64,000 bases of DNA from Algoriphagus winogradskyi (GTDB taxonomy: Bacteria > Bacteroidota > Bacteroidia > Cytophagales > Cyclobacteriaceae). The DNA lies in NCBI RefSeq assembly GCF_900182815.1, contig NZ_FXUA01000007.1:1-64000 (forward strand), given 5' to 3'. Under the pieces are notes generated by a model, which ran no database searches, was not told where the DNA came from, and saw nothing but the letters and a program-made list of their open reading frames with translations. Positions 27,347 to 35,559 of this stretch are shown piece after piece. Each line of letters starts with the position of its first letter. Within the stretch, counting starts at the first letter, position 1. Both the position numbers and the translations under genes were made by a program.

Positions 27347-28648
27347 TCATTTATTCTTTTCCATATAATCCACAACGAAATAACTCAAGGTTCGCATTCC
27401 TAGCACAAATCCACCTTCGTCGATATAGAATCCAGGCGTATGATGCGAAGGTGTAGTCAATGGGTCACCACCTTTTTTCATGCCTCCTAGAAAGATAAAC
27501 ACACCCGGCTTTTCCCTCTGGAAAAAGCTAAAATCTTCTGCACCTGTCACCGGGTTCAAATAAATTAAATTCTCTGCTCCTGCTGCAGCTTCCAACGATG
27601 GAAGCATTTCCTTTGTCAAATCTGGATGATTGACCGTGGAAGGATATAGTTTCTCGAGCTTCAAGTCAACGGTAGCGCCTGCGCTTTCAGCAATATTAGT
27701 TACGATCTCATTGATCCGCTTATGTACCAGCTTTTGCTGCTCATCGCCAAATGTTCTTACGGTACCTATCAATTTGACTTCCTCTGGGATAATATTATGA
27801 CGAATACCGCCGTGGATCGCTCCGATTGTGACTACAGCAGGATTTTGGGTGACGTTTACACTTCTGGAAAGTATAGTCTGAAGTCCCATGATGATCTGTG
27901 AACTAGTGACTATTGGATCCACACTTGACCAAGGATAAGCGCCATGTGCTTGTACACCTTTGACGGTGATTTCCAGATTGTCTACTGCTGCCATGATCGG
28001 TCCAGATCTATAACCGATTTTTCCTACTTCGGTTTGGGAATTGATATGCAAGCCGAAAACGGCATCCACGTCATCCATCACGCCTTCTTTTACCATTAGC
28101 TCAGCACCAGCTATATCTGCATCAAAAACTCCTTCTTCTGCTGGTTGGAAAAGAAATTTCACTGTGCCTTGTAGTTCGCCTTTCATGCTGGCCAACACTT
28201 CTGCCACTCCCATCAATATGGCGACGTGAGAATCATGGCCACAGGCATGCATTACTCCGGTTTCCTGACCATTGTAAGTTGCTGTATTTACAGATTTAAA
28301 AGGCAAATCATTGCGTTCGGTGACTGGGAGCCCATCCATATCTGCCCGAAGCGCGACTGTAGGTCCAGGCTTTCCACCTTCCAACACACCAACTACTCCA
28401 GTTACAGCTACATTTTCAGTCACCTCAATTCCAAGAGAGCGAAGATGGTCTGCTATTTTCTTTGCAGTGCGAAACTCCTGATTTCCCAGCTCAGGGTGCA
28501 TGTGAATATCCCTGCGCCACTCGATCACTTTGGCTTCAATTGCGTTTGCTTTTGTGTCGATAGTTGAGCGGAGTGCTGTTTGTGCCAAAAGCGTTTCTGT
28601 TCCTACGAACATTGACACAAAAAACAGTGAGTATAAAAGGTATTTCAT
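27347..28648 (-). CDS. Exported M20 family amidohydrolase/carboxypeptidase
   Basis: A metal-dependent enzyme of the M20D type (hippurate hydrolase / N-acyl amino acid amidohydrolase). A signal peptide (about residues 1-22, ending TLLAQ) sends it to the periplasm. The metal ligands lie in MHACGHDSHVA, QPAEEGVFDADIAGAE and, near the C-terminus, GAEDFSFF and TPSHHTPGF. The dimerisation domain is at about residues 210-325. Length 433. The substrate is not known. A perfect -7 box lies about 27 bp upstream of the ATG. Confidence 0.92.
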   Translation of the reverse strand: MKYLLYSLFFVSMFVGTETLLAQTALRSTIDTKANAIEAKVIEWRRDIHMHPELGNQEFRTAKKIADHLRSLGIEVTENVAVTGVVGVLEGGKPGPTVALRADMDGLPVTERNDLPFKSVNTATYNGQETGVMHACGHDSHVAILMGVAEVLASMKGELQGTVKFLFQPAEEGVFDADIAGAELMVKEGVMDDVDAVFGLHINSQTEVGKIGYRSGPIMAAVDNLEITVKGVQAHGAYPWSSVDPIVTSSQIIMGLQTILSRSVNVTQNPAVVTIGAIHGGIRHNIIPEEVKLIGTVRTFGDEQQKLVHKRINEIVTNIAESAGATVDLKLEKLYPSTVNHPDLTKEMLPSLEAAAGAENLIYLNPVTGAEDFSFFQREKPGVFIFLGGMKKGGDPLTTPSHHTPGFYIDEGGFVLGMRTLSYFVVDYMEKNK

Positions 28649-28674
28649 GGTTGGTGCTATGTATTGGTATTTAT

Positions 28675-28682
28675 CAAATTTA
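28675..28682 (-). promoter_or_regulatory. -7 element of the M20 amidohydrolase gene
   Basis: TAAATTTG on the minus strand is a perfect TAnnTTTG. It lies 27 bp upstream of the ATG, but no good TTTG is seen at the expected -33 distance. Confidence 0.35.
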
Positions 28683-28795
28683 GAAAAATGTGCTAATGCT
28701 CAAGCTTTTTCAAAGCCAAATGCTTAAAAGTCTTATTGAAAAGAACTATTTCAATTCAAATGACTTTGTATAGAACAATCATATAATAAGAATCT

Positions 28796-29494
28796 ATGCA
28801 ACTCAATAATCAAATAGCTGTAGTAACTGGCGTAAGTAAAGGTATAGGACTGGAGTTAGTAAAATTACTGCTTGAAAAAGGAACTGTAGTCGCTGGCTGG
28901 GGGAGAAATGCACCAGACTTTCAGCATGAAAATTTCCATTTTTTTAGCTGTGATGTGGCAAAAGAAGAGTCAGTCGAAAATGCGTTTCAAGCAACTACTG
29001 GAAAACTTGGAAAAGATATTAGAATCCTTGTAAACAATGCTGGATTTGGGGTAGCTGGGGATACAGAAACTTTCTCCTCAGAGGACTGGAAAGCCATGTT
29101 TGACACCAATGTTCACGGGATTTTCTATACCACCAAGCGCTTGATTCCTGGTATGAAAGCTGCAGATGAAGGACATATTTTGAATGTGGCATCTATCGCA
29201 GGATTGAATGGAGTGAATAAGTTTGCTGGATACGTAGGTACCAAGCATGCAGTGAGAGGGATTTCCCATTCACTTTATATGGAGCTAAGAGATTTTGGTA
29301 TTAAAGTATCCACGATTTATCCTGGCTCAATTCAAACCAATTTTTTCGACGATATACAGGGTGTAGACGCTAATGAAAATATGATGAGGCCAATCGATGT
29401 GGCGACCACTATGGTACAGACTTTAGAAACTCATCCGAACTACTTTGTGGCTGATGTGGAATGCAGACCTTTGAGGCCAAAAGGCAAGAAATAA
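28796..29494 (+). CDS. Short-chain dehydrogenase/reductase
   Basis: A classical SDR of 232 residues. The cofactor motif TGVSKGIG is at residues 12-19, NNAGFG follows near 79, a catalytic Ser is in NVASIAG, and the catalytic Tyr-Lys pair is in YVGTK. An Asp/Arg specificity signature is not obvious, so cofactor preference is open, and the substrate is unknown. It is a single gene followed by its own terminator. Confidence 0.9.
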   Translation: MQLNNQIAVVTGVSKGIGLELVKLLLEKGTVVAGWGRNAPDFQHENFHFFSCDVAKEESVENAFQATTGKLGKDIRILVNNAGFGVAGDTETFSSEDWKAMFDTNVHGIFYTTKRLIPGMKAADEGHILNVASIAGLNGVNKFAGYVGTKHAVRGISHSLYMELRDFGIKVSTIYPGSIQTNFFDDIQGVDANENMMRPIDVATTMVQTLETHPNYFVADVECRPLRPKGKK

Positions 29495-29516
29495 GAATAT
29501 ACTGTAAAAATAATTC

Positions 29517-29555
29517 AAACACCGATGAGTATTTTAAAGAGGCTCATCGGTGTTT
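29517..29555 (+). terminator. Terminator of the SDR gene
   Basis: A 13-bp stem, AAACACCGATGAG (29517-29529) with CTCATCGGTGTTT (29543-29555), continues into a T run. Confidence 0.8.
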
Positions 29556-29662
29556 TTTATGAGATTTATTGTGGTTTTAGAAGCCAGAAAATAGCCATTT
29601 GGCATGCTTTAAAATTGTTTTGAGCTAGTTATGTGTTTATTTTGAAAAATATCTTTTGAGCT

Positions 29663-30187
29663 ATGAAAAAAACAAATCTGATAATTCTACTGATAGTCCT
29701 TTTAGGTGGTGCATCCTACATGGGGTATTTGTCTCAACTAGGAACTTCCGCTGAAGCTGCTATTCTCACTGCTCCAAGCGAACTGCCAGACTTTACCTTG
29801 AATGATATCAATGGAAAGGCTACCTCAATTCACGGAGTGGCGGGGGCAAAGCCGACACTATTCATTTACTACAACTCCACCTGCCATCTTTGCCAAGAGG
29901 AACTCGGGAATATTTCCAAAAGAATTGAAGAGTTTAAGGACTACAACTTAATTCTAACAACGGTGCAGCCTATGGAGGAAATGATAGGTTTTGCAGATGG
30001 TCTAGGAATTAAGGACAAGAGCAACGTTCATTTTTTACTTGATTCTGAAATGAAAGTAGCTAGTTTCTATCAAGTAAGAAGTGTGCCTTCAATTTACGTT
30101 TATGATGGTAAAAAGCAATTGGTTGCCGAATATGTAGGGATCACCAAGATTGAGCTTTTACTTGAGAAATTGAGCGCTGGTAAATAA
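29663..30187 (+). CDS. TlpA-like thiol-disulfide oxidoreductase, membrane-anchored
   Basis: A thioredoxin-fold protein of 174 residues. The N-terminus carries one hydrophobic helix (about residues 5-22), probably an uncleaved anchor, so the domain faces the periplasm. The active site reads CHLC (about residues 75-78), and the conserved cis-Pro region is VRSVPSIYVYDG. It resembles AhpC/TSA-redoxin or TlpA proteins that reduce or shuttle disulfides. The precise partner is unknown. It is followed by a strong terminator. Confidence 0.85.
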   Translation: MKKTNLIILLIVLLGGASYMGYLSQLGTSAEAAILTAPSELPDFTLNDINGKATSIHGVAGAKPTLFIYYNSTCHLCQEELGNISKRIEEFKDYNLILTTVQPMEEMIGFADGLGIKDKSNVHFLLDSEMKVASFYQVRSVPSIYVYDGKKQLVAEYVGITKIELLLEKLSAGK

Positions 30188-30190
30188 TTC

Positions 30191-30245
30191 GGGGTGGTAA
30201 TTCTGATTTTGGCTAGATTATCAAAATCAGAATTGCCCCTTTTTT
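30191..30245 (+). terminator. Terminator of the redoxin gene
   Basis: A long stem (GGTAATTCTGATTTT with AAAATCAGAATTGCC, one offset base) is followed by a T-rich run from 30240. Confidence 0.75.
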
Positions 30246-30268
30246 TCGTTAAGTAAGTCAATCAAGTC

Positions 30269-30304
30269 TTTGCAAATGAAAGCTACATTTTTTCCCTACT
30301 TTTG
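30269..30304 (+). promoter_or_regulatory. Candidate promoter of gldAFG
   Basis: TTTG at 30269-30272 and a perfect -7 box TACTTTTG at 30297-30304 are 24 nt apart, slightly more than usual. The gldA ATG follows 18 bp later. Confidence 0.45.
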
Positions 30305-30322
30305 AATGACTAAAAAAGCCCA

Positions 30323-31228
30323 ATGTCTCTAGAAGTACGCCAGCTCACCAAACTTTACGGAACACAAAAAGCACTTGATGAAGTGTCATTTTCGGCTACA
30401 CCGGGAAGGATACTTGGTTTTTTGGGACCAAATGGAGCAGGGAAATCAACCACCATGAAGGTGATTACTGGTTACATTTCTGCCAACTCTGGCGGAGTTA
30501 CTGTGATGGGAAAGGATGCTGTGAATTCACCGAAGGAAGTGAGTAGACTCATTGGCTACCTGCCTGAGCATAACCCCTTATATCTTGATATGTATGTGCG
30601 GGAATTTCTGGAATTCTCCGGAGGCTTATATGGAATGTCTGGTCAAATCTTAAAATCCCGAACCAAGGAATTGCTTCATCGCACCGGACTAGAGCCGGAG
30701 CAGCACAAGAAAATAGGACAACTTTCCAAAGGTTATCGGCAGCGGGTAGGACTTGCGCGAGCTTTGATCCATGATCCTCAAGTGATCATTTTGGATGAGC
30801 CGACGACTGGTCTCGATCCAAATCAATTGGTAGAAATAAGAAGTCTGATTCAAGAAGTGGCAAAGGACAAAACGCTTATTCTTTCCACGCACATCATGCA
30901 GGAAGTAGAAGCTATTTGCCATGATGTGGTGATCATTAATAAAGGGAAAATCCTTGCTTCAGATTCACTTAGTAGGTTGAAATCTGGAACGAATGAAGTT
31001 CAATTGATTCTGGAGACAGAGGAGGAGTTACAGCTGGAGTGGTTTGAGAATGTTGGCACTGTGATCTTTGGTTCCAAAGGAACCTCAGAGCTGATGATTT
31101 CTTGTCAAGATGCAGCTTTAGGAAGGAAAGCTGTGATGAACATCGTGCAGGAGCGCTCCTTGAACCTGATTAGTTTGAATCAGAGTAAAAAGAATTTGGA
31201 ACAGATTTTTAGAGAGATCACTAGATGA
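30323..31228 (+). CDS. gldA: Gliding-motility ABC transporter ATP-binding protein
   Basis: The ATPase of the Gld ABC transporter needed for gliding in Bacteroidota. Walker A GPNGAGKST (about residues 35-43), the Q-loop, the signature LSKGYRQRVGLARAL, Walker B VIILDEPTTGLD and the switch His (STHIM) are all present. The C-terminal 80 residues are the extension typical of this exporter class. Length 301. The stop overlaps the gldF start by 4 bp. The three-gene order matches GldA-GldF-GldG. Confidence 0.92.
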   Translation: MSLEVRQLTKLYGTQKALDEVSFSATPGRILGFLGPNGAGKSTTMKVITGYISANSGGVTVMGKDAVNSPKEVSRLIGYLPEHNPLYLDMYVREFLEFSGGLYGMSGQILKSRTKELLHRTGLEPEQHKKIGQLSKGYRQRVGLARALIHDPQVIILDEPTTGLDPNQLVEIRSLIQEVAKDKTLILSTHIMQEVEAICHDVVIINKGKILASDSLSRLKSGTNEVQLILETEEELQLEWFENVGTVIFGSKGTSELMISCQDAALGRKAVMNIVQERSLNLISLNQSKKNLEQIFREITR

Positions 31229-31944
31229 GCAGCCTTTTTCTAAAAGAATTCAATTCATTTTTTGGTAGCCTGTTAGGTTACCTAGTGCTATCCTTATTCT
31301 TGGTGGCTTTAGGGTTGATCGTCTGGGTTTTTCCGGAAACAAGCGTATTGGAATATGGATATGCAGATCTTGAGGCACTTTTCACTTATACTCCCTATGT
31401 ATTTACCTTTCTGGTTCCGGCCCTCTCTATGCGAGCTATCGCTGATGAGCTCAAAACCGGAACTTGGGAGCTTTTAAGAACTTCACCACTGTCGTTGGTG
31501 CAGATTATTTTGGCCAAATACCTAGCCTTGCTTTGTCTGGTTCTGGTAGCGCTTGTACCAACTTTGCTTTATTTCTATAGCATTATACAACTTGGTGATC
31601 CTGTAGGAAACCTTGATCAAGCTGGTTTTTTTGGCTCTTGGATAGGTTTGATTATGATAGGAGCGGTTTTCGCTGCAGTTGGCTTATTCGCGAGTGCTCT
31701 TACTTCACAGCAAGTAGTTGCTTTCGTGTTGGGTGTGTTTTTATGTTTTGTCTTGTATTTTGGATTCTCGGCATTGGCGGATATGCAGCTTGGAAATATT
31801 TCCTATTGGGCAGATGAAGTGAGCTTAAGTTTTCATTACATCAATTTGAGTAGAGGGGTGGTTGATTCGGCAGATCTATTCTTTTTGTTCGGGATGATCT
31901 GGTTGTTTTTGGGCGGTGCAGTATTGGCTTTGAGAAATAAATGA
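31225..31944 (+). CDS. gldF: Gliding-motility ABC transporter permease
   Basis: An inner-membrane permease of 239 residues with six hydrophobic helices (about residues 13-33, 55-75, 95-125, 140-165, 172-192 and 215-235). The cytoplasmic ELKTGTWELLRTSPLS loop is the coupling region typical of ABC-2 permeases. The start overlaps gldA and the stop overlaps gldG by 4 bp each, so the three proteins are made in a fixed ratio. Confidence 0.92.
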   Translation: MSSLFLKEFNSFFGSLLGYLVLSLFLVALGLIVWVFPETSVLEYGYADLEALFTYTPYVFTFLVPALSMRAIADELKTGTWELLRTSPLSLVQIILAKYLALLCLVLVALVPTLLYFYSIIQLGDPVGNLDQAGFFGSWIGLIMIGAVFAAVGLFASALTSQQVVAFVLGVFLCFVLYFGFSALADMQLGNISYWADEVSLSFHYINLSRGVVDSADLFFLFGMIWLFLGGAVLALRNK

Positions 31945-33629
31945 AAAACGCCGCTTTACATATTGCTAAGCCTTGGTTGATACTTTTCGGAGGTGTTTTG
32001 TTGTTTGTCTTATTGGCTCAATTCCTGAATTTCAGAATTGATCTTACTGAGGAAAACCGTTATTCTCTGCATCCTGCTACAGAAGAAGTGCTTTCGCAAA
32101 TCACCGAACCGCTTCACGTGGATATTCTTTTGGTGAGTGAAGACCTTCCCGGCGGCATGCGGAGATTGCAAAAATCTATTGAGGAAACGGTTCGCACCTT
32201 TAATGCTTACAGTCCTGAGAAAATCACTTTTTCTTATTTTGATCCATTAAGCATAGAAGCTGATCTGCAGGAGGAATTTATACTTTCCTTAACTCAGTAC
32301 GGAATTAACCCTACCAATCTCTCTGTCAATAAGCCTACTGGTTTGCAGACGCAACTTATTTTCCCGGGTATTCTTGTCAGCAATGAAGAATATGAAACGG
32401 GAGCATTAATTCTCAAAGGAGAGCGCGGAATGAGTCCAGATCAAACTCTAAATCAATCCATTGAGAATTTGGAGTTCGAGTTAAGCAATGCGATCCGGCA
32501 ATTGATTTCCCCTGAGTCTTCCTCGATTGCCATGATTATGGGCCATGGAGAAATGGGTTCGGATGAAGGCTACGGCATGGTAGAGGCTTTGGATGGTGAT
32601 TTTGAGTTATTCAAGGTGCCGCTTGAGCAAGCGAAAACACCAGCAGATTTAGCTGGGTTTGAGATGATTTTTATCCAAGGACCTAAGGAAGCATTTACCG
32701 AACGTGAGATTTACCTGCTTGATCAATACGTGATGGGAGGCGGAAATCTCGTGGTATTGCTAGACGGCGTGGCTGTCGATATTGAGAATGCTGGAGGTGA
32801 AGGCACATTAGGAATGCCTGTAGATGTAGGTTTGGATCAGCTTCTTTTCCGCTATGGAATACGTGTGAATAAAGATTTGATTCAGGACTTGAACTTTGGC
32901 TACATTCCTGTGATGGGAGGGAATTTCGGAGATCAGCAGCAGATGGTTTCTTTGCCTTGGCCATTTTATATTTTGGCTGGTAGGATGCAGGAGCATGCGA
33001 TTACCAAAGGCTTGGATGTGGTTGAGTTTCGATTTGCTAGTAGCCTTGATACTGTGAAAGCTGATGGAGTAACTAAAACACCTTTGATCTTTAGTTCTGA
33101 TTTGTCACGTATTTTGCAAGCGCCCGTGCGTGTGGCTTTTGCAGATATGGAGCAGGAGCCTGATGTGAAGCAATTTGGGCTAAGAAATTTACCACTTGCC
33201 TATTTATTGGAAGGGGAATTCACTTCCTTGTACAAAAACCGTTTCCTACCAGAAGGCTTTGCGAAAGCAGATTTTAAGGAAAGTGGTAAAGGAAAAGTGG
33301 TCGTAGTAGGTGATGGTGATGTTTTTCAAGCATTAACAAATCTGGAGGATGGAACGCCTTTGGCCTTGGGCGAAGATCCCTTTAGTCAGACGACTTTTGC
33401 AAATAAGCTTTTCCTGAAAAACCTAGCACAATATCTTGCTGATCCGGAAGGAATTATTGCCTCCCGTACCCGATCTTTTCAGATTCGTCCTTTGAATAAG
33501 GCTAAGATTGCGCAGCAAAAGGCATTCTGGCAAGGATTGAATGTGCTAGCACCGGTGATTGTTTTGGTGATTTTTGGAGGATTGGTGTGGTGGATTAGAA
33601 AGAATAAGTATAGCCGCAGAATAAACTGA
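31941..33629 (+). CDS. gldG: Gliding-motility ABC transporter auxiliary protein
   Basis: 562 residues with an N-terminal transmembrane helix (about residues 11-29), a large extracytoplasmic domain beginning with the NFRIDLTEENRYSLHPAT element, and a C-terminal transmembrane helix (about 530-552) before a basic tail. That is the GldG topology, with ABC_transp_aux and DUF4350-like regions. GldG is thought to pair with GldA and GldF in an ABC complex needed for gliding. It is the last gene of the operon. Confidence 0.92.
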   Translation: MKNAALHIAKPWLILFGGVLLFVLLAQFLNFRIDLTEENRYSLHPATEEVLSQITEPLHVDILLVSEDLPGGMRRLQKSIEETVRTFNAYSPEKITFSYFDPLSIEADLQEEFILSLTQYGINPTNLSVNKPTGLQTQLIFPGILVSNEEYETGALILKGERGMSPDQTLNQSIENLEFELSNAIRQLISPESSSIAMIMGHGEMGSDEGYGMVEALDGDFELFKVPLEQAKTPADLAGFEMIFIQGPKEAFTEREIYLLDQYVMGGGNLVVLLDGVAVDIENAGGEGTLGMPVDVGLDQLLFRYGIRVNKDLIQDLNFGYIPVMGGNFGDQQQMVSLPWPFYILAGRMQEHAITKGLDVVEFRFASSLDTVKADGVTKTPLIFSSDLSRILQAPVRVAFADMEQEPDVKQFGLRNLPLAYLLEGEFTSLYKNRFLPEGFAKADFKESGKGKVVVVGDGDVFQALTNLEDGTPLALGEDPFSQTTFANKLFLKNLAQYLADPEGIIASRTRSFQIRPLNKAKIAQQKAFWQGLNVLAPVIVLVIFGGLVWWIRKNKYSRRIN

Positions 33630-33841
33630 GTCAAAAAAATAGGTTCTATTTCATTATTTTGTCAGAGATTCATTTATACGACGGTTCGAATTAGAATTTA
33701 TTTATAAATTTACCCCCATTCAAAAGTAAAAATATATTAAGCCCTACGATATGAAATCGAGCATGACTAAACTTCTCAGATTGGGATGTTCATAATCTAT
33801 GCGAGATTCCATATGACCTTCAATAGAAAAATTATAATCAT

Positions 33842-34966
33842 ATGAAATTTATTGTTTCCTCTTCTGCATTATTAAAGCAGCTTTCGGCTATCAATGGTGT
33901 GGTGACAACCAATCCCGTAGTGCCAATTTTGGAAAATTTTCTTTTTGAGATCAAAGAGAGTCTATTGACCATTACCGCATCTGATTTGCAGACTTCTATG
34001 ATTACTGAAATCAACGTGGAGGCTAAGGAAGATGGAAATATCGCGGTGCCTGCAAAGATTTTGATCGAGACGTTGAAAAACCTACCAGAGCAGCCGGTTA
34101 CTTTCAGCATTGATCATGATACTTACGCGGTTGAGATCAGTTCTGACAATGGTCGATATAGATTGGCTGGTGAGAATGCAACTGACTTCCCGAAAATCCC
34201 AACTGTAAGCAACGCTACTTCTGTAGACATGTCTACTGAGGTGCTTTCTTCAGCTGTTTCTAACACGATCTTCGCAACTAGTTCAGATGAACTTCGTCCT
34301 GCAATGACTGGTGTTTACATCAATCTAAGCCCAACAAATACTACCTTCGTAGCAACTGACGGACATAGACTGGTAAGATACAGAAGAGTAGATATCGCTT
34401 CACAGGATGCTGCTACGTTGATTATTCCTCGTAAAGCATTGAACCTTTTGAAGTCAACTTTGCCTTCAGAAAATCTTCCGGTAACTGTAGAGTTTAATCA
34501 GTCAAACGCCTATTTCAACTTCAATAACATCAAGATGATTTGTCGTTTGATCGACGAGCGTTTCCCTGATTACGAAAATGTAATTCCTGCGGAAAACCCG
34601 AACGTGATGACTATTGACCGTTCAGAATTGTTAAGTTCACTTCGTCGTATCGCGATTTATGCAAATAAAACAACCCATCAGGTAAGACTGAAATTGACGG
34701 GTAGCGAATTGATGATTTCTGCTGAAGATCTTGATTTCTCTAACGAGGCGAACGAAAGACTTTCCTGTGAGCACGATGGAGAGGATATCGAAATTGGATT
34801 CAACGCGAAATTCCTGGTGGAAATGTTGAATAACCTTTCTTGCAAAGAAGTTAGCTTGAAGTTCTCTGCGCCTAACCGTGCAGGTTTGATCCTTCCGGCT
34901 GAGCAGGATGAAAACGAAGACATCCTAATGCTAGTAATGCCTGTGATGTTGAATAACTACGTATAA
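33842..34966 (+). CDS. dnaN: DNA polymerase III sliding clamp (beta subunit)
   Basis: The DNA-encircling clamp that tethers the replicative polymerase. 374 residues are divided into three equal clamp domains. Recognisable segments are AINGVVTTNPVVPILENFL at the N-terminus, the second-domain motif ATDGHRLVRYR, and the conserved C-terminal LVMPVMLNNYV. It is a single gene; neither dnaA nor recF is adjacent, so there is no sign of an origin here. The upstream gap of 212 bp has no recognisable gene, and a terminator follows. Confidence 0.95.
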   Translation: MKFIVSSSALLKQLSAINGVVTTNPVVPILENFLFEIKESLLTITASDLQTSMITEINVEAKEDGNIAVPAKILIETLKNLPEQPVTFSIDHDTYAVEISSDNGRYRLAGENATDFPKIPTVSNATSVDMSTEVLSSAVSNTIFATSSDELRPAMTGVYINLSPTNTTFVATDGHRLVRYRRVDIASQDAATLIIPRKALNLLKSTLPSENLPVTVEFNQSNAYFNFNNIKMICRLIDERFPDYENVIPAENPNVMTIDRSELLSSLRRIAIYANKTTHQVRLKLTGSELMISAEDLDFSNEANERLSCEHDGEDIEIGFNAKFLVEMLNNLSCKEVSLKFSAPNRAGLILPAEQDENEDILMLVMPVMLNNYV

Positions 34967-34991
34967 TAACCACAAACCATAAAACGAAAAG

Positions 34992-35017
34992 CCCGAAGAT
35001 TCCTTCGGGTTTTTTTA
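34992..35017 (+). terminator. Terminator of dnaN
   Basis: CCCGAAG (34992-34998), 4-nt loop, CTTCGGG (35003-35009), then a T7 run. Confidence 0.85.
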
Positions 35018-35018
35018 T

Positions 35019-35049
35019 GACCTTTGAGGTTTGGAATACCTCGAAGGTC
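35019..35049. repeat. Palindromic repeat, copy 1
   Basis: GACCTTTGAGGT (35019-35030) pairs with ACCTCGAAGGTC (35038-35049) with one G-T wobble. It shares its core with the palindrome at 35265-35295. Confidence 0.55.
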
Positions 35050-35065
35050 TTGATTAGTTGAACCA

Positions 35066-35100
35066 CAATGCGCAGGGAGGTTTTCGCAGAGAGCACAAAT
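35066..35100. repeat. Copy B of a dispersed intergenic element
   Basis: Aligns with 6121-6155, sharing CAATG, a GTTTT core and GAGCACA followed by an A-rich tail. Both lie between genes. Confidence 0.35.
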
Positions 35101-35264
35101 GCGATTCAATGATCCTTTCTGGCGCAATTCTTTAGCTTGTGCCCTATGAAATTTAGTATTCTGACCCTCCTATATGCTTCACTTAATAGAAGTCTGAAGA
35201 CTTGATTTTGGTAGGTCCAAGTCATGAGATTTGAACCAATTTACTAAATCCACTATTCAATCAA

Positions 35265-35295
35265 AACCTTTGAGGTCTTGAAGACCTCAAAGGTT
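35265..35295. repeat. Palindromic repeat, copy 2
   Basis: A perfect 15-bp palindrome (35265-35279 with 35281-35295) reads AACCTTTGAGGTCTT and its complement around one central base. It ends about 5 bp before the stop of the VF530 gene and may also act as its terminator. Confidence 0.6.
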
Positions 35296-35299
35296 ACAA

Positions 35300-35548
35300 T
35301 TAACCTTTCTTCGCATCACGCAAAGACTTCAAATACAAACCTTCCACTCTCTCTCTAGCCCATGGAGTTTTGCGAAGAAATTTCAAACTAGAATTAACCG
35401 AGGGATCATGTGTGAAGCACCGAATAGTTATCCGCTCACCAAGTTCCTCCCATCCATAGAACTCTACCAGATGCTCGACCATATCTGCAAGCTTTACGCC
35501 GTGAAGTGGATTGTTGGGTTGTGACTCAGGAATAGGATTGTCAGACAT
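35300..35548 (-). CDS. VF530 family (DUF2132) putative DNA-binding protein
   Basis: 82 residues. The central part, [21 protein letters not shown], and the [21 protein letters not shown] segment are the strongly conserved blocks of the VF530/DUF2132 family, small proteins proposed from structure to bind DNA. No cellular role is established. It lies 11 bp downstream of the exported amidohydrolase gene on the same strand, so the two are probably co-transcribed. Confidence 0.85.
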   Translation of the reverse strand: MSDNPIPESQPNNPLHGVKLADMVEHLVEFYGWEELGERITIRCFTHDPSVNSSLKFLRKTPWARERVEGLYLKSLRDAKKG

Positions 35549-35559
35549 TTATTTTCGAA

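Larger units (their letters stand above)
34967..35299. other. 333-bp intergenic stretch with palindromic repeats
   Basis: No gene was seen. It contains the dnaN terminator, two palindromes sharing the core CCTTTGAGGT, and copy B of the dispersed element also found at 6121. The rest, about 35101-35260, shows nothing recognisable. Confidence 0.6.

Noticed and set aside
33630-33841. Possible replication origin next to dnaN
   Set aside because: No dnaA, gidA or recF neighbour and no cluster of DnaA boxes was noticed; dnaN is often away from oriC in Bacteroidota.
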